A stretch of 64,000 bases of DNA. Source: Simiduia agarivorans SA1 = DSM 21679. Lineage in GTDB: Bacteria; Pseudomonadota; Gammaproteobacteria; Pseudomonadales; Cellvibrionaceae. The position numbers and the translations under genes are program-made. The stretch lies in assembly GCF_000305785.2 (NCBI RefSeq), contig NC_018868.3, positions 248,001 through 312,000 on the forward strand, in the 5' to 3' direction. The notes beneath the pieces were generated by a model. The model was not told the DNA's origin. It did not search any database and saw only the letters and a list, made by a program, of their open reading frames with translations. Numbering within the stretch: the first letter of the stretch is position 1; the number at the start of each line of letters is the position of its first letter. Positions 1 to 8,615 of the stretch are shown here, one piece after another.

Positions 1-685
1 ATTGAGATTCAGGCATGAGCGTTTCGCTGATTGACTGTCGATTGCTCTCGATAATTTCCACCAGCTGTCGGCTCATCTCGTGCCGTCGCGGATCTGAATG
101 GGTCGACTGTACCAACATCTGGCGCGCCTTTTTGTAGTAGGCCTGGGCCGAAAACAGATTGCTTTTGTTGGTGGCCTTGTGACCTTGCGCCACCATGGAT
201 ATCACGTCCACCATCAGGTGTTGGTAGGCCAGTTCTTTCAGAAACGCCTGCATTTCCTCGAGTGTGATTTTATTGTGACTCTGACGGTGCCGGATCACTT
301 TGGCTGCTTCCGTCAAATGCTTTTGTGCCATGGCGATTTTTACGTCAGACTCCATGATCCTGTTGGGGCGCGTTTGTCTTTCCGTGATTTGCTGGCTGCG
401 GGCTTCAGCGGAATTGAGTGCCGATTCCAGATAAGGCAGGGAGGAATCCAGTTCTATCATCATTTTGTACATATCGATGATTTCATCGTTGATTTGGGTG
501 AGGATATCCGGGCTCTCCACCAGTGGACTCACCTGGAGCAACAAGGATTCCAGCTCGTCGACCCGGAGCTTTAATTTGTGCAGCCGGATCCGCCGCGAGC
601 GGAGTCGTTCCTCGCGTTGGTTGGCAATGCTGACCACGAGTAAGGAAAGCAGTGCGATAGAGCAAAAAATGATCAGGTAGGCCAA
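1..685 (-). CDS. Membrane-anchored coiled-coil protein, C-terminus outside the window
   Basis: An uninterrupted minus-strand frame runs from a TTG start at 685-683 past the left edge (228 codons seen). AGGA lies 7 nt before the TTG, and a TAG sits in frame just upstream, so no ATG alternative exists. The product begins MAYLIIFCSIALLSLLVVSI, one membrane segment, followed by an Arg-rich stretch (residues 21-37) and then a long charged helical region with heptad-like Leu/Ile spacing. I recognise no family. It diverges from topA and shares a 342-base gap with it. The long open frame, membrane anchor and ribosome site support a real gene. Function is unknown; a cytoplasmic coiled-coil scaffold is only a guess. 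Confidence 0.75.
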   Translation of the reverse strand, partial: MAYLIIFCSIALLSLLVVSIANQREERLRSRRIRLHKLKLRVDELESLLLQVSPLVESPDILTQINDEIIDMYKMMIELDSSLPYLESALNSAEARSQQITERQTRPNRIMESDVKIAMAQKHLTEAAKVIRHRQSHNKITLEEMQAFLKELAYQHLMVDVISMVAQGHKATNKSNLFSAQAYYKKARQMLVQSTHSDPRRHEMSRQLVEIIESNRQSISETLMPESQ

Positions 686-866
686 TTCTGGGTCCTGAAG
701 CTAAAAATTTTCACAAGGCTGTCGGCCGGTTCCGCTAAAGCTTGAAGGCTTGCGGGATAAATTTTATAAAAATCAGTAGGTTAAGTGCCGTTTTGTGTAG
801 TGACTCCAGACTCAGTTTAGACCCTGATTCTGGGCTTTTTGTGCCGATGTGCTAAACACTTATCAC

Positions 867-895
867 TTGACCCTGTGAGTTTCAGGTTTTATATA
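867..895 (+). promoter_or_regulatory. Predicted sigma-70 promoter of topA
   Basis: TTGACC (867-872), a 17-base spacer and TATATA (890-895) make a good sigma-70 match. It would start transcription near 902 and give a leader of about 125 bases before topA. The rest of the 686-1027 gap shows nothing else I can name; the promoter of the divergent gene must also lie in it. Confidence 0.55.
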
Positions 896-1027
896 TGCGC
901 ACCCTGAGTTGCTGCCAATGGCGTTTGCGGGGCCTGTTCGCCTTGTACAAGTCCCGATGGGGTCTTATAAATAGTTTTGTCAGTTGCGCGTATATAAAGA
1001 ACAAAGAAGCAAAATTCGAGAATTTTT

Positions 1028-3718
1028 ATGGCTAAAGCACTTGTCATCGTGGAATCCCCGGCCAAGGCAAAAACGATCAATAAATACCTGGGCAGTGATT
1101 TCGTCGTTAAGTCCAGCGTGGGGCATATCCGCGACCTACCCACCAGTGGCAGTGCAAAGGGTGCCGTAGACCCAAAGGAGCGGGCCAGGCAAGCCGCCAT
1201 AACGCGCAAAATGTCGCCGGAAGAAAAGGCCAGGCACAAGGAAACCAAAGCCCGGGAACAACTGATCAACCGCATGGGCATCGACCCTGAGCATCATTGG
1301 CAGGCCCAATACGCAATCTTGCCGGGCAAGGAAAAAGTGGTTGCTGAATTGCGCTCACTGGCGGCCAAAGCCGATGAAATTTATCTCGCAACGGACTTGG
1401 ACCGCGAAGGAGAGGCCATTGCCTGGCACCTGCGGGAAGCCATTGGTGGTGATGAATCACGCTACAAGCGCGTAGTGTTCAACGAGATTACCAAATCCGC
1501 TATTCAGGAGGCGTTTTCGGAACCCGGCTCGCTGGATATGGACCGCGTAAACGCACAGCAGGCCCGCCGCTTTCTGGACCGGGTGGTGGGTTATATGGTG
1601 TCTCCCCTGTTGTGGGAAAAGGTTGCACGCGGGCTGTCTGCCGGGCGGGTTCAGTCTGTTGCGGTGCGTTTGTTGGTCGAGCGTGAACGTGAAATCCGCG
1701 CCTTTGTTCCCGAAGAATACTGGGATATTTTTGCCAATCTGACCAACCAGCAACAGCAGTCATTGCGCTTTGAAGTCAAACGCCATGCAGGGCAGGCATT
1801 CAAGCCGTTGAACGAAGCCGATGCCATGGTGGCGGTTAAGGCTTTGCAGCCGGCCGAGTTCAGGGTGGCAGAGCGGGAAGACAAACCCACAAAATCAAAA
1901 CCGTCGGCGCCGTTTATCACCTCTACTTTGCAACAGGCTGCCAGTACGCGGCTTGGCTTCTCGGTCAAGAAAACCATGATGATGGCGCAACGGCTGTATG
2001 AGGCGGGCTACATCACCTACATGCGAACGGACTCGACCAATTTATCTGCGGAAGCCGTGAACGCCTGTCGTCACTACATCCAGTCACAGTTCGGGGATCG
2101 TTACCTGCCCGAAGCGCCTAATACCTACGGCAGCAAAGAGGGTGCACAAGAGGCTCACGAAGCCATCCGGCCGTCCGAAGTAACCTTGATGCCCACGCAA
2201 CTCAAAGGCATGGAGCGGGATGCCGAGCGCTTGTATGCCTTGATCTGGCAGCAATTTGTGGCCTGTCAGATGACGCCAGCTGAATTTACATCGACCTCCG
2301 TTGTGGTACATGCGGCGGACTACGAGTTGCGCACCCGCGGGCGCGTGATCCGGTTTGATGGTTTTATGAAAGTCATGCCGCCGCAAGCCAAAAAAGACGA
2401 AGACGTGGTATTGCCCGACGTGAAAGTGGGCGAGCTGTTGAACCTGGTCAAACTCGAGCCAAACCAGCATTTCACCAAGCCGCCCGCACGATACTCGGAA
2501 GCGGCGTTGGTGAAAGAGCTTGAAAAGCGCGGTATTGGCCGGCCTTCAACCTACGCTGCGATTATTTCCACCATTCAGGATCGGGGTTACGCGCGTCTGG
2601 AAGGGCGGCGGTTCTTTGCTGAAAAAATGGGGGACATCGTCACCGAGCGCCTGGTCGAAAGCTTCGATGATCTGATGGCTTACTCCTTTACCGCAGAGTT
2701 GGAGCAATCGTTGGATCAGATCGCGACCGGTGAGCGCGGCTGGCAGGACGTACTGGACGAGTTTTACCAGAACTTTTCCAAGAAACTGGCAGAAGCCAAA
2801 GCGGCCGACGGCGGTATGCGCGCCAATGATCCCACCGATACCGATATCGCCTGCGGTCAGTGTGGCCGCCATATGCAGATTCGCACTGGCTCGACGGGTG
2901 TGTTTCTGGGTTGCTCGGGCTACGGTTTACCACCCAAAGAGCGATGCAAAAATACCATGAATCTGGTGTCCGGCGATGAAGTGATCAGTGCCGATGACGA
3001 GGACGCAGAGACTCAGGCATTGCGCAAAAAGCGGCGCTGCAAATTGTGCCGTGCGGCCATGGACAGCTACCTGCTGGATGAAACGCGCAAGCTGCACATC
3101 TGCGGCAACAACCCCGATTGTTCCGGTTTTGAAGTGGAAGCCGGTAGCTTCAAGATCAAAGGTTACGATGGGCCCACGCTCGAGTGCGATAAGTGTGGCA
3201 GCGAAATGCAGCTCAAAACCGGCCGCTTTGGCAAGTACTTTGGCTGCACCAATGAGGCCTGTAAGAACACCCGCAAGCTGCTTAAAAATGGCGAAGCGGC
3301 ACCCCCCAAAATGGATCCGGTGCCCATGCCGGAACTGGCTTGCCAGAAAGTGGACGACACCTACATCCTGCGCGATGGTGCTGCAGGTTTGTTCCTGGCT
3401 GCCAGTCAGTTTCCGAAAAACCGCGAGACCCGGGCACCGCTGGTGAGCGAATTGCTACCGCACAAGGATGAGATCGATTCCAAATATGCGTTTCTTATGA
3501 AGGCGCCTGTTGTGGACGACGAAGGTAATCCCACGCTGGTCCGGTTCAACCGGAAAGAAAAAACCCACTACGTCCAGTCTGAAGTGGATGGTAAGGCATC
3601 GGGTTGGAAAGCCGTGTACGAAGGCGGCAAGTGGGTGACCGAGGTGGCACGTAAAGCCAAAAAAGCCCCGGTCAAGAAAAAGGCAACCAAGAAAAAAGCC
3701 CCGGCCAAAAAGGCCTGA
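1028..3718 (+). CDS. topA: DNA topoisomerase I
   Basis: Type IA topoisomerase that relaxes negative supercoils through a 5'-phosphotyrosine intermediate. The 896-residue product starts with a Toprim domain ([19 protein letters not shown]; acidic DLDREGE near residue 120). The catalytic tyrosine is Tyr331 in [10 protein letters not shown]. Three C4 zinc modules follow in the last third: CGQC...C near residues 610-640, CKLC...C near 670-700, and CDKC...C near 720-745. The tail is Lys/Ala-rich. Length and order match proteobacterial TopA. It is followed after 3 bases by a DUF6586-type gene, so the two are probably cotranscribed. Identification is secure. Confidence 0.98.
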   Translation: MAKALVIVESPAKAKTINKYLGSDFVVKSSVGHIRDLPTSGSAKGAVDPKERARQAAITRKMSPEEKARHKETKAREQLINRMGIDPEHHWQAQYAILPGKEKVVAELRSLAAKADEIYLATDLDREGEAIAWHLREAIGGDESRYKRVVFNEITKSAIQEAFSEPGSLDMDRVNAQQARRFLDRVVGYMVSPLLWEKVARGLSAGRVQSVAVRLLVEREREIRAFVPEEYWDIFANLTNQQQQSLRFEVKRHAGQAFKPLNEADAMVAVKALQPAEFRVAEREDKPTKSKPSAPFITSTLQQAASTRLGFSVKKTMMMAQRLYEAGYITYMRTDSTNLSAEAVNACRHYIQSQFGDRYLPEAPNTYGSKEGAQEAHEAIRPSEVTLMPTQLKGMERDAERLYALIWQQFVACQMTPAEFTSTSVVVHAADYELRTRGRVIRFDGFMKVMPPQAKKDEDVVLPDVKVGELLNLVKLEPNQHFTKPPARYSEAALVKELEKRGIGRPSTYAAIISTIQDRGYARLEGRRFFAEKMGDIVTERLVESFDDLMAYSFTAELEQSLDQIATGERGWQDVLDEFYQNFSKKLAEAKAADGGMRANDPTDTDIACGQCGRHMQIRTGSTGVFLGCSGYGLPPKERCKNTMNLVSGDEVISADDEDAETQALRKKRRCKLCRAAMDSYLLDETRKLHICGNNPDCSGFEVEAGSFKIKGYDGPTLECDKCGSEMQLKTGRFGKYFGCTNEACKNTRKLLKNGEAAPPKMDPVPMPELACQKVDDTYILRDGAAGLFLAASQFPKNRETRAPLVSELLPHKDEIDSKYAFLMKAPVVDDEGNPTLVRFNRKEKTHYVQSEVDGKASGWKAVYEGGKWVTEVARKAKKAPVKKKATKKKAPAKKA

Positions 3719-3721
3719 GCC

Positions 3722-4183
3722 ATGGCCGCCAGCCTGAATCAACAATTTGCCTGGTGTGAGCTGCTGCTGGCCCAATGGGGCGCTGACAGTCTGCCGTGGC
3801 GACAGGACGCGTTGGTGCAGTCGCTCAGCTGGCACCTGCACATCGCCTATTGTGCGTTGCTGCGCGATATGGCGGGCGCTGCGCGTTTGCCGCTGACGGT
3901 GGCGCCTACCAGTGTTCTCGCCCTGATCGAACGAATCCCGGACGGCCGTAACTGCCCTGCCGAGTGGGAAGAGCTGGCGCAGCTGGAGTCCGGGGATAGT
4001 TGGCTTTCGGCTTTACGCTCACAGCCGGCGACGCCCGCCCAGGTATTGGACACAGGACAAGCGCAAAACGCCTTGATTGCCTCGAGCCAGGGTGCGGCTC
4101 TGGATGTGAATGGTTGCCGCGAGGCGCTGGTGGCGCTCAAACGCTTCACCGAGCGCTGGCGAGAACTCGGGCAGGAGTACTAG
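3722..4183 (+). CDS. DUF6586-type protein downstream of topA
   Basis: A 153-residue protein rich in Trp, Leu and Ala with no signal peptide, predicted mostly helical and soluble. It starts 3 bases after the topA stop, so it is almost certainly in the topA transcript. A gene of this size and composition sits at the same place in Pseudomonas (recalled as DUF6586, PA3010-like). The family name rests on position and general resemblance; I know no established function. The ATG at 3722 is chosen because it is the first in frame after topA. Confidence 0.75.
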   Translation: MAASLNQQFAWCELLLAQWGADSLPWRQDALVQSLSWHLHIAYCALLRDMAGAARLPLTVAPTSVLALIERIPDGRNCPAEWEELAQLESGDSWLSALRSQPATPAQVLDTGQAQNALIASSQGAALDVNGCREALVALKRFTERWRELGQEY

Positions 4184-4264
4184 CGGCTTTCGCTGCCTCC
4201 AGACCGGCGCGCATGATATGCAAAATACTGTTAGACTAGCGTCTGAATGCAGTCAGGAGTAAGC

Positions 4265-4522
4265 ATGTCCTCTGATTTATACGAAATCATTGAGCTCTCA
4301 ACCGGTGAAATCGCATTGCGGCGGGCAGCGGAAGAGGGTGAGCCGCTGGTGGTGATTAAGTTCTCCGAGGAGTCCTTGTATTTCTTGAAGGATGCTAAGT
4401 ACGAAGTTGCCAAGGCCATGATTGAAGCCGGTATGGAAGCCGCCGGTGAGGCAGCTATAGCGTCCGGCATAGAGCCTGACGGTGGCGATATCACCCGCGA
4501 TCAAACCAAAACACTGCATTGA
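4265..4522 (+). CDS. Small conserved acidic protein of unknown function
   Basis: An 85-residue acidic protein starting MSSDLYEIIELSTGEIALRR. AGGAG at 4255-4259 is ideally spaced for the ATG at 4265; an upstream in-frame start at 4247 has no comparable site. The second half is an Ala/Glu/Met-rich helix (AKAMIEAGMEAAGEAAIASG). It occupies the position of PA3009 between topA and sulA in Pseudomonas (recalled synteny). No domain with a known activity is recognised. It is followed by a weak terminator at 4643. Confidence 0.8.
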   Translation: MSSDLYEIIELSTGEIALRRAAEEGEPLVVIKFSEESLYFLKDAKYEVAKAMIEAGMEAAGEAAIASGIEPDGGDITRDQTKTLH

Positions 4523-4642
4523 TCTCAAGGGGCTGATGGTGACACGGCTGGCCAGCCGCAATGGCCGGCATTAAAACCACCCAAGCCTTAATTAATCCCG
4601 GGATTCGCGATCCCAGTTCGTGCGGCTTACCTTTCAATATTG

Positions 4643-4658
4643 CCCTGACAGGGTTTTT
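4643..4658 (+). terminator. Weak intrinsic terminator after the small acidic gene
   Basis: CCCTGACAGGG forms a 5-bp stem with a one-base loop, followed at once by TTTTT. It lies 120 bases past the gene at 4265 and just before the 3' end of sulA on the other strand. The short stem keeps confidence moderate. Confidence 0.45.
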
Positions 4659-4667
4659 AACCGTGTT

Positions 4668-5075
4668 CTAGTGCAAGTTGCCTTTTACCAGGAGCGCCCT
4701 GCAATTCCCAATGCTTGCGGCTTGCTCCATTTCCGCCGTAATGGCCGATTCAGCGTTGATTTCAGCAACCACCGTATGGCTGTTCCCTGCGGCGAGAGCC
4801 TCCCAGGTCATCCACAGTGCACTTTCGGGCGAGTCGGCCCGGATTACCCTGATGCTGCGAGGGTTTAATCCTTGCTGTCGTAACCACGCCTGGCTGATGC
4901 TGCCGTGGCTGATGATGGTAAGCCAGCGCTGGTCATCTTCATTGCCCAGAAAGCGCAGCATGGGCAGTAATAGCGCCGATTGCTGGCTCCAGGGAATGAT
5001 CAGCTCGGTGACCCGATGCTCTGGGGCATGGGGCTGGGTAAAGGCGTTGGGGGATTGTTGCAGCGCCAGATTCAT
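4668..5075 (-). CDS. sulA: SOS cell-division inhibitor SulA
   Basis: SulA binds FtsZ and blocks septation during the SOS response. The 135-residue product has the family's RecA-like core, with segments such as ELIIPWSQQSALLLPML and WLTIISHG, and ends with a hydrophobic strand (CRALLVKGNLH). Its ATG at 5075 overlaps the lexA stop; a GTG one codon upstream (5078) is an alternative start. The overlap makes lexA-sulA one operon under the two LexA boxes at 5704-5738, the arrangement known in Pseudomonas. E. coli SulA is longer at the N-terminus. Family assignment is confident from sequence and context. Confidence 0.9.
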   Translation of the reverse strand: MNLALQQSPNAFTQPHAPEHRVTELIIPWSQQSALLLPMLRFLGNEDDQRWLTIISHGSISQAWLRQQGLNPRSIRVIRADSPESALWMTWEALAAGNSHTVVAEINAESAITAEMEQAASIGNCRALLVKGNLH

Positions 5076-5683
5076 CACAGTTTACCCCGGCGCATGACAC
5101 CCACGCTCAAGCCTTCGATGGCAAATTCTTCCGATTTAAGGTCGACTTCAATGACCTCAAAGTCCGGGTTTTCCGGGTGCAGTCTCACGCTGGCACTGCC
5201 GCGCTTGTGCTCAAACCGTTTGACCGTCACATCATCGCCAATGCGCGCCACCACAATATCGCCATTGCGGGCGTTCTGTGTGCTGTGTACCGCTAACAGA
5301 TCCCCATCGAGTATGCCGATGTCTTTCATACTCATCCCATGTACGCGCAGCAGGTAGTCGGCGCGGGGGCTGAAAAAATTGGCGGGCACTTCGCAATACT
5401 CTTCGATATTTTCTTCGGCCAGTATGGGGTTGCCCGCGGCCACCCGGCCCACCAGAGGCAGGCCGGTTTCTGACTCCGGTAACCGGATGCCCCGGGATGC
5501 GCCGGCCACCATCTCAATGGCACCTTTGCGCGCCAGCGCCTTCAGGTGTTCCTCCGCGGCATTGGCCGATCGGAAGCCCAGTTCTTGTGCGATCTCGGCA
5601 CGGGTTGGCGGGTAGCCGGTTTCATCAATGCAGCGTTTGATCAGGTCGAGCACTTCCTGTTGACGGGCGGTGAGTTTGATCAT
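5075..5683 (-). CDS. lexA: LexA repressor
   Basis: SOS repressor and RecA*-stimulated self-cleaving protease, 202 residues. An N-terminal winged helix (residues 1-65, [13 protein letters not shown] recognition region) binds DNA. The cleavage bond is Ala83-Gly84 in RVAAGNP. The catalytic dyad is Ser118 (GMSMKD) and Lys155 (DVTVKRFEH), matching E. coli Ser119/Lys156. AGGAG lies before the ATG on the minus strand (TCAGGAGCTACGGATG). Transcription should be autoregulated through two boxes upstream, and sulA follows with overlapping codons. Confidence 0.98.
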   Translation of the reverse strand: MIKLTARQQEVLDLIKRCIDETGYPPTRAEIAQELGFRSANAAEEHLKALARKGAIEMVAGASRGIRLPESETGLPLVGRVAAGNPILAEENIEEYCEVPANFFSPRADYLLRVHGMSMKDIGILDGDLLAVHSTQNARNGDIVVARIGDDVTVKRFEHKRGSASVRLHPENPDFEVIEVDLKSEEFAIEGLSVGVMRRGKL

Positions 5684-5703
5684 CCGTAGCTCCTGAGGCT
5701 GGT

Positions 5704-5719
5704 CTGTTTATTTGTACAG
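5704..5719. promoter_or_regulatory. LexA (SOS) box, proximal to lexA
   Basis: CTGTTTATTTGTACAG is an exact CTGT-N8-ACAG LexA operator. It lies 20 bases upstream of the lexA start and 19 bp centre to centre from the second box, so two LexA dimers would sit almost two helical turns apart. Confidence 0.9.
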
Positions 5720-5722
5720 TTG

Positions 5723-5738
5723 CTGTGATTATATACAG
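5723..5738. promoter_or_regulatory. LexA (SOS) box overlapping the lexA -10
   Basis: CTGTGATTATATACAG is an exact CTGT-N8-ACAG operator. Its centre contains the minus-strand -10 hexamer TATAAT, so bound LexA would directly occlude polymerase. Confidence 0.93.
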
Positions 5739-5755
5739 TAAAATTTATTCGGCAA
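5728..5755 (-). promoter_or_regulatory. lexA promoter
   Basis: On the minus strand TTGCCG, a 16-base spacer and a perfect TATAAT (5733-5728) form a sigma-70 promoter whose -10 lies inside the distal LexA box. Confidence 0.75.
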
Positions 5756-5826
5756 GCAGTTGCGGGGAATAGCTATACTGAATTGGAAGGAAAAGAGAAT
5801 AGTGCATTGATATATAAGGAGTTTTT

Positions 5827-6477
5827 ATGTTTGATGCAAAAATGCCAGAAGCCTGGCGGGTGCTGCGAATTCAATCTGAACTGGTGGATGGGATAGAGCA
5901 GCTGATCAAAATCAAAGGTGCTGTGACCGTATTCGGCAGCGCCCGTACGCCGGAAGAACATCCCTATTATGCGGCGGCGGAAACCCTGGGTCGCCTGATG
6001 GCAGAAGCCGGGGTGCCGGTGATTACCGGTGGCGGACCCGGCATCATGGAGGCGGCCAATAAGGGCGCGAAGGACGCCGGCGGCGTCAGTATCGGGCTCA
6101 ATATCACTTTACCCATGGAGCAGGCGCCCAATCCCTACCAGACCATCAGTCTGACTTTCCGGTATTTCTTTGTCCGCAAGCTCATGTTTGTCAAACACGC
6201 GGTCGGGTTTGTAATCATGCCGGGCGGTTTTGGTACCCTCGATGAGCTGTTCGAAGCTCTCACCCTGGTTCAGACCGGCAAAGTGGCCAGCTTTCCGATT
6301 GTGTTGGTGAATCGTGAATACTGGGCCGGGCTGGTGGACTGGTTAAAAAACCGGATGTTGGCCGATGGCAATATCAATCTGGAGGATATGGCGCTGGTGC
6401 AGGTGGTCGATACGCCGGAACAGGCCGCCGATATTATCAAAGCCCACCTGGTGGCACGCAATGCGGGGTCCAGTTAA
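5827..6477 (+). CDS. LOG family (TIGR00730) nucleoside-monophosphate phosphoribohydrolase
   Basis: The 216-residue product carries the lysine-decarboxylase-like Rossmann fold of the LOG family, which hydrolyses nucleoside 5'-monophosphates to base and ribose 5-phosphate. Diagnostic motifs are GSARTPEEHPYY (near 38), TGGGPGIMEAANKGA (near 66) and PGGFGTLDELFE (near 137), the last being the PGGxGTxxE active-site signature. TATAAGGAG lies just upstream of the ATG. The gene is convergent with a small acidic gene and not obviously in an operon. The bacterial substrate is not defined by sequence; 'lysine decarboxylase', a common misannotation, should be avoided. Confidence 0.9.
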   Translation: MFDAKMPEAWRVLRIQSELVDGIEQLIKIKGAVTVFGSARTPEEHPYYAAAETLGRLMAEAGVPVITGGGPGIMEAANKGAKDAGGVSIGLNITLPMEQAPNPYQTISLTFRYFFVRKLMFVKHAVGFVIMPGGFGTLDELFEALTLVQTGKVASFPIVLVNREYWAGLVDWLKNRMLADGNINLEDMALVQVVDTPEQAADIIKAHLVARNAGSS

Positions 6478-6486
6478 GGGGGTGTT

Positions 6487-6807
6487 TCAGGCATCGTCAA
6501 AGCCCTCGAACGTATCGCCCTCTAGCAGGTCGATGACGCTGTCGGGATCAAACGGTGTGGTGGAATCATTATCTGGCGCGTTGGGTAGGGTTGCGGTGTC
6601 ACCAAAGCCCGCCATCGCATCTTCGGGCTCTGCGGCGTATTGCAGCGCCAGTGCCTGCCAGTTTTCTGCATCCAGCTCGTCGAGGTCGCCATCAACGTAC
6701 TGGATGGCGATGCTGGCGGTATGCTCGTCGATCGCCACAATCTCAAAATGCTGACCGGTTTCGACGTTCAGATACCATTGTCCGGTGCGCGCCAGTATTT
6801 TCATCAT
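6487..6807 (-). CDS. Small acidic protein of unknown function (possibly DUF6763-type)
   Basis: A 106-residue protein. The N-terminal half forms an apparent beta-rich module (TGQWYLNVETGQHFEIVAID, then SIAIQYVDGDLDELD). The tail is acidic and probably disordered. GAGGAGGT precedes tandem ATGs at 6807 and 6804, fixing the start better than the upstream in-frame codon at 6825. It resembles small proteins found beside psrA/lexA loci in pseudomonads, but I cannot name the family with certainty and know no function. It is convergent with the LOG gene, with only 9 bases between the stops. Confidence 0.7.
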   Translation of the reverse strand: MMKILARTGQWYLNVETGQHFEIVAIDEHTASIAIQYVDGDLDELDAENWQALALQYAAEPEDAMAGFGDTATLPNAPDNDSTTPFDPDSVIDLLEGDTFEGFDDA

Positions 6808-6863
6808 TGCCACCTCCTCAAACACTATACGCCCACCGGTGATTTTTTACACAATGGGTATCC

Positions 6864-6892
6864 TTGACAGAAAATTAATGTAAACGTATGTT
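6864..6892 (+). promoter_or_regulatory. Predicted promoter of the psrA-type gene with a possible self-operator
   Basis: TTGACA (6864-6869), a 17-base spacer and TATGTT (6887-6892) form a good promoter. Overlapping the -10 is TAAACGTATGTTCG, close to the recalled PsrA consensus AAAC-N4-GTTT with one mismatch. This placement would allow autorepression; the operator is inference. Confidence 0.5.
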
Positions 6893-6939
6893 CGAAAGCT
6901 TATATTGACTGCCACGCCTGAACATTCAAGAGACTGTCC

Positions 6940-7569
6940 ATGTCACAACCCGATACCGTAGCCCGCATTCTCGATGCAGCCGAAGCGCTGTTTGCCGAGC
7001 GGGGTTTTGCGGAAACATCACTCAGAACCATTACCAGCACCGCCGGTGTCAATCTGGCTGCGGTTAACTACCACTTTGGGTCGAAAAAAGAACTGATTCA
7101 GGCGGTTTTCGCCCGCTTTCTCACGCCATTCTGCCAGGAGCTTGAGCGTTCATTGGTCAAGCTGGTTGACCGCAAGGGAACCGAGCTGTCGCCGGAAGAT
7201 TTGCTCGAATGCCTGTTTTCCACCATATGTGACGGTTCGGAGGAGGGCAGTTATGCCGCCCAGCGCTTTATGCGGTTGTTGGGGCTCGCCTATGCCCAGT
7301 CGCAAGGCCATATCCGGCGGTTTATCATTGCCCGTTATGGCGAGCACTATCAGCGATTCACCGGCTTGCTGAAAAAAGCGGCGCCTGAAATCGACCCGGT
7401 GACTTTTTACTGGCGATTGTATTTCATGCTGGGGGCCACCATTTTTACCTTGTCGAGTTTTGATTCCATCAGTGGCATCCTGAAAGAAGATTTTGGTCAG
7501 GACAGTACCGTACTCGGCACAACCCAAATGATGGTGCCGGCACTGGCCGGTATGTTTACCGTAAAATAA
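6940..7569 (+). CDS. psrA: TetR-family regulator, PsrA type
   Basis: A 209-residue TetR-family repressor. Residues 8-55 carry the helix-turn-helix (ILDAAEALFAERGFAETSLR, then TAGVNLAAVNYHFGSKKELI). The C-terminal ligand domain has the PsrA-like pattern CQELERSL...SPEDLLECLF and QRFMRLLGLAYAQ. In Pseudomonas PsrA responds to long-chain fatty acids and controls beta-oxidation genes and rpoS. The position next to lexA and before nagZ matches the Pseudomonas locus. TetR membership is certain; the PsrA name rests on synteny plus resemblance. Confidence 0.85.
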   Translation: MSQPDTVARILDAAEALFAERGFAETSLRTITSTAGVNLAAVNYHFGSKKELIQAVFARFLTPFCQELERSLVKLVDRKGTELSPEDLLECLFSTICDGSEEGSYAAQRFMRLLGLAYAQSQGHIRRFIIARYGEHYQRFTGLLKKAAPEIDPVTFYWRLYFMLGATIFTLSSFDSISGILKEDFGQDSTVLGTTQMMVPALAGMFTVK

Positions 7570-7590
7570 TTCAGTATAAGAGATCATTTC

Positions 7591-8610
7591 ATGACGGTTG
7601 GTGTTGTCATGCTCGACGTGGCGGGCCTTGCGCTTACGCCGTACGATAAAGCCCTGCTGAAAAATCCTCAGGTTGGCGGCTTGATCCTGTTTTCCCGCAA
7701 TTACCGCGACCGTGAGCAGCTCATGGCGCTGGTTACCTCAATCCGTGCTTGCAGTCCGGACATTGTGATCGCTGTGGACCATGAGGGTGGGCGCGTGCAG
7801 CGGTTTCGCGACGGCTTTACCCGGATTCCCGCTATGCAAAGCTTTTTGCCCGCCTACCGGACGGCGCCGGCAGCGACACTTGCGCGAGTGCGCGATGTGG
7901 GCTGGCTGATGGCGAGTGAATTACTGGCGTGCGGGATCGATATCAGTTTCGCACCGGTGCTGGATGTGGATGACCATCACTGTCAGGTCATTGCCGATCG
8001 CGCGTTTTCGCCCGACCCCAGTGAGGTGGTTGTGCTGGCAGGAGCGTTTATGGATGGCATGCATGAAGCGGGTATGGCGACCACGGGCAAGCATTTTCCT
8101 GGCCATGGCTCTGTAACCGGCGACAGTCATTTGGTCCAGCCGATAGACGACAGGCCCCTGGCACAAGTGACCGCGCATGATTTGATTCCTTTTGCCCGGC
8201 TTGCACCAAAGCTGGACGCCGTTATGCCTGCACATATCGTTTTCAGTCAGGTGGATGACCAGCCAGTGGGATTTTCCGCGCATTGGTTAAAAACCGTTTT
8301 GCGCGGGCAGTTGAATTTCAATGGGGTCATTTTCAGCGATGACTTGTCAATGGCTGGTGCCGAGAGTGCGGGCAGCTATGCCGCGCGCGCGGATGCCGCG
8401 TTGAAGGCGGGCTGTGACATGGTGTTGGTGTGCAACCAGCGCGAGGCGGCGCAGGAAGTGGTGCAGCATTTGTCCGAGCTTGCTCAACCCGGCTCTGAAC
8501 GTTTGCCTGCGATGCGCGCGCGCAAGCGCTGTCATTGGCAGGATCTTCACGATAATCCACGCTGGCAGCGCATGGCTGCCGAACTTTCACCCGAGACTAT
8601 GGAAGGCTAG
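7591..8610 (+). CDS. nagZ: Beta-N-acetylhexosaminidase NagZ
   Basis: Cytoplasmic GH3 enzyme that removes N-acetylglucosamine from 1,6-anhydromuropeptides during peptidoglycan recycling; its product pool can influence AmpC induction. The 339-residue single domain shows IAVDHEGGRVQRF, the loop KHFPGHGSVTGDSH carrying the catalytic Asp/His pair, and the nucleophile region FSDDLSMAG. No signal peptide, as expected. It starts 21 bases after the psrA-type gene and is followed after 5 bases by an MscS channel gene, so an operon is likely. Confidence 0.96.
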   Translation: MTVGVVMLDVAGLALTPYDKALLKNPQVGGLILFSRNYRDREQLMALVTSIRACSPDIVIAVDHEGGRVQRFRDGFTRIPAMQSFLPAYRTAPAATLARVRDVGWLMASELLACGIDISFAPVLDVDDHHCQVIADRAFSPDPSEVVVLAGAFMDGMHEAGMATTGKHFPGHGSVTGDSHLVQPIDDRPLAQVTAHDLIPFARLAPKLDAVMPAHIVFSQVDDQPVGFSAHWLKTVLRGQLNFNGVIFSDDLSMAGAESAGSYAARADAALKAGCDMVLVCNQREAAQEVVQHLSELAQPGSERLPAMRARKRCHWQDLHDNPRWQRMAAELSPETMEG

Positions 8611-8615
8611 TGGCC

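Noticed and set aside
98..574. Plus-strand frame of 158 codons at the left edge
   Set aside because: It lies opposite a longer, better minus-strand frame with a membrane anchor and ribosome site; the plus product is low-quality and unlike any protein family.
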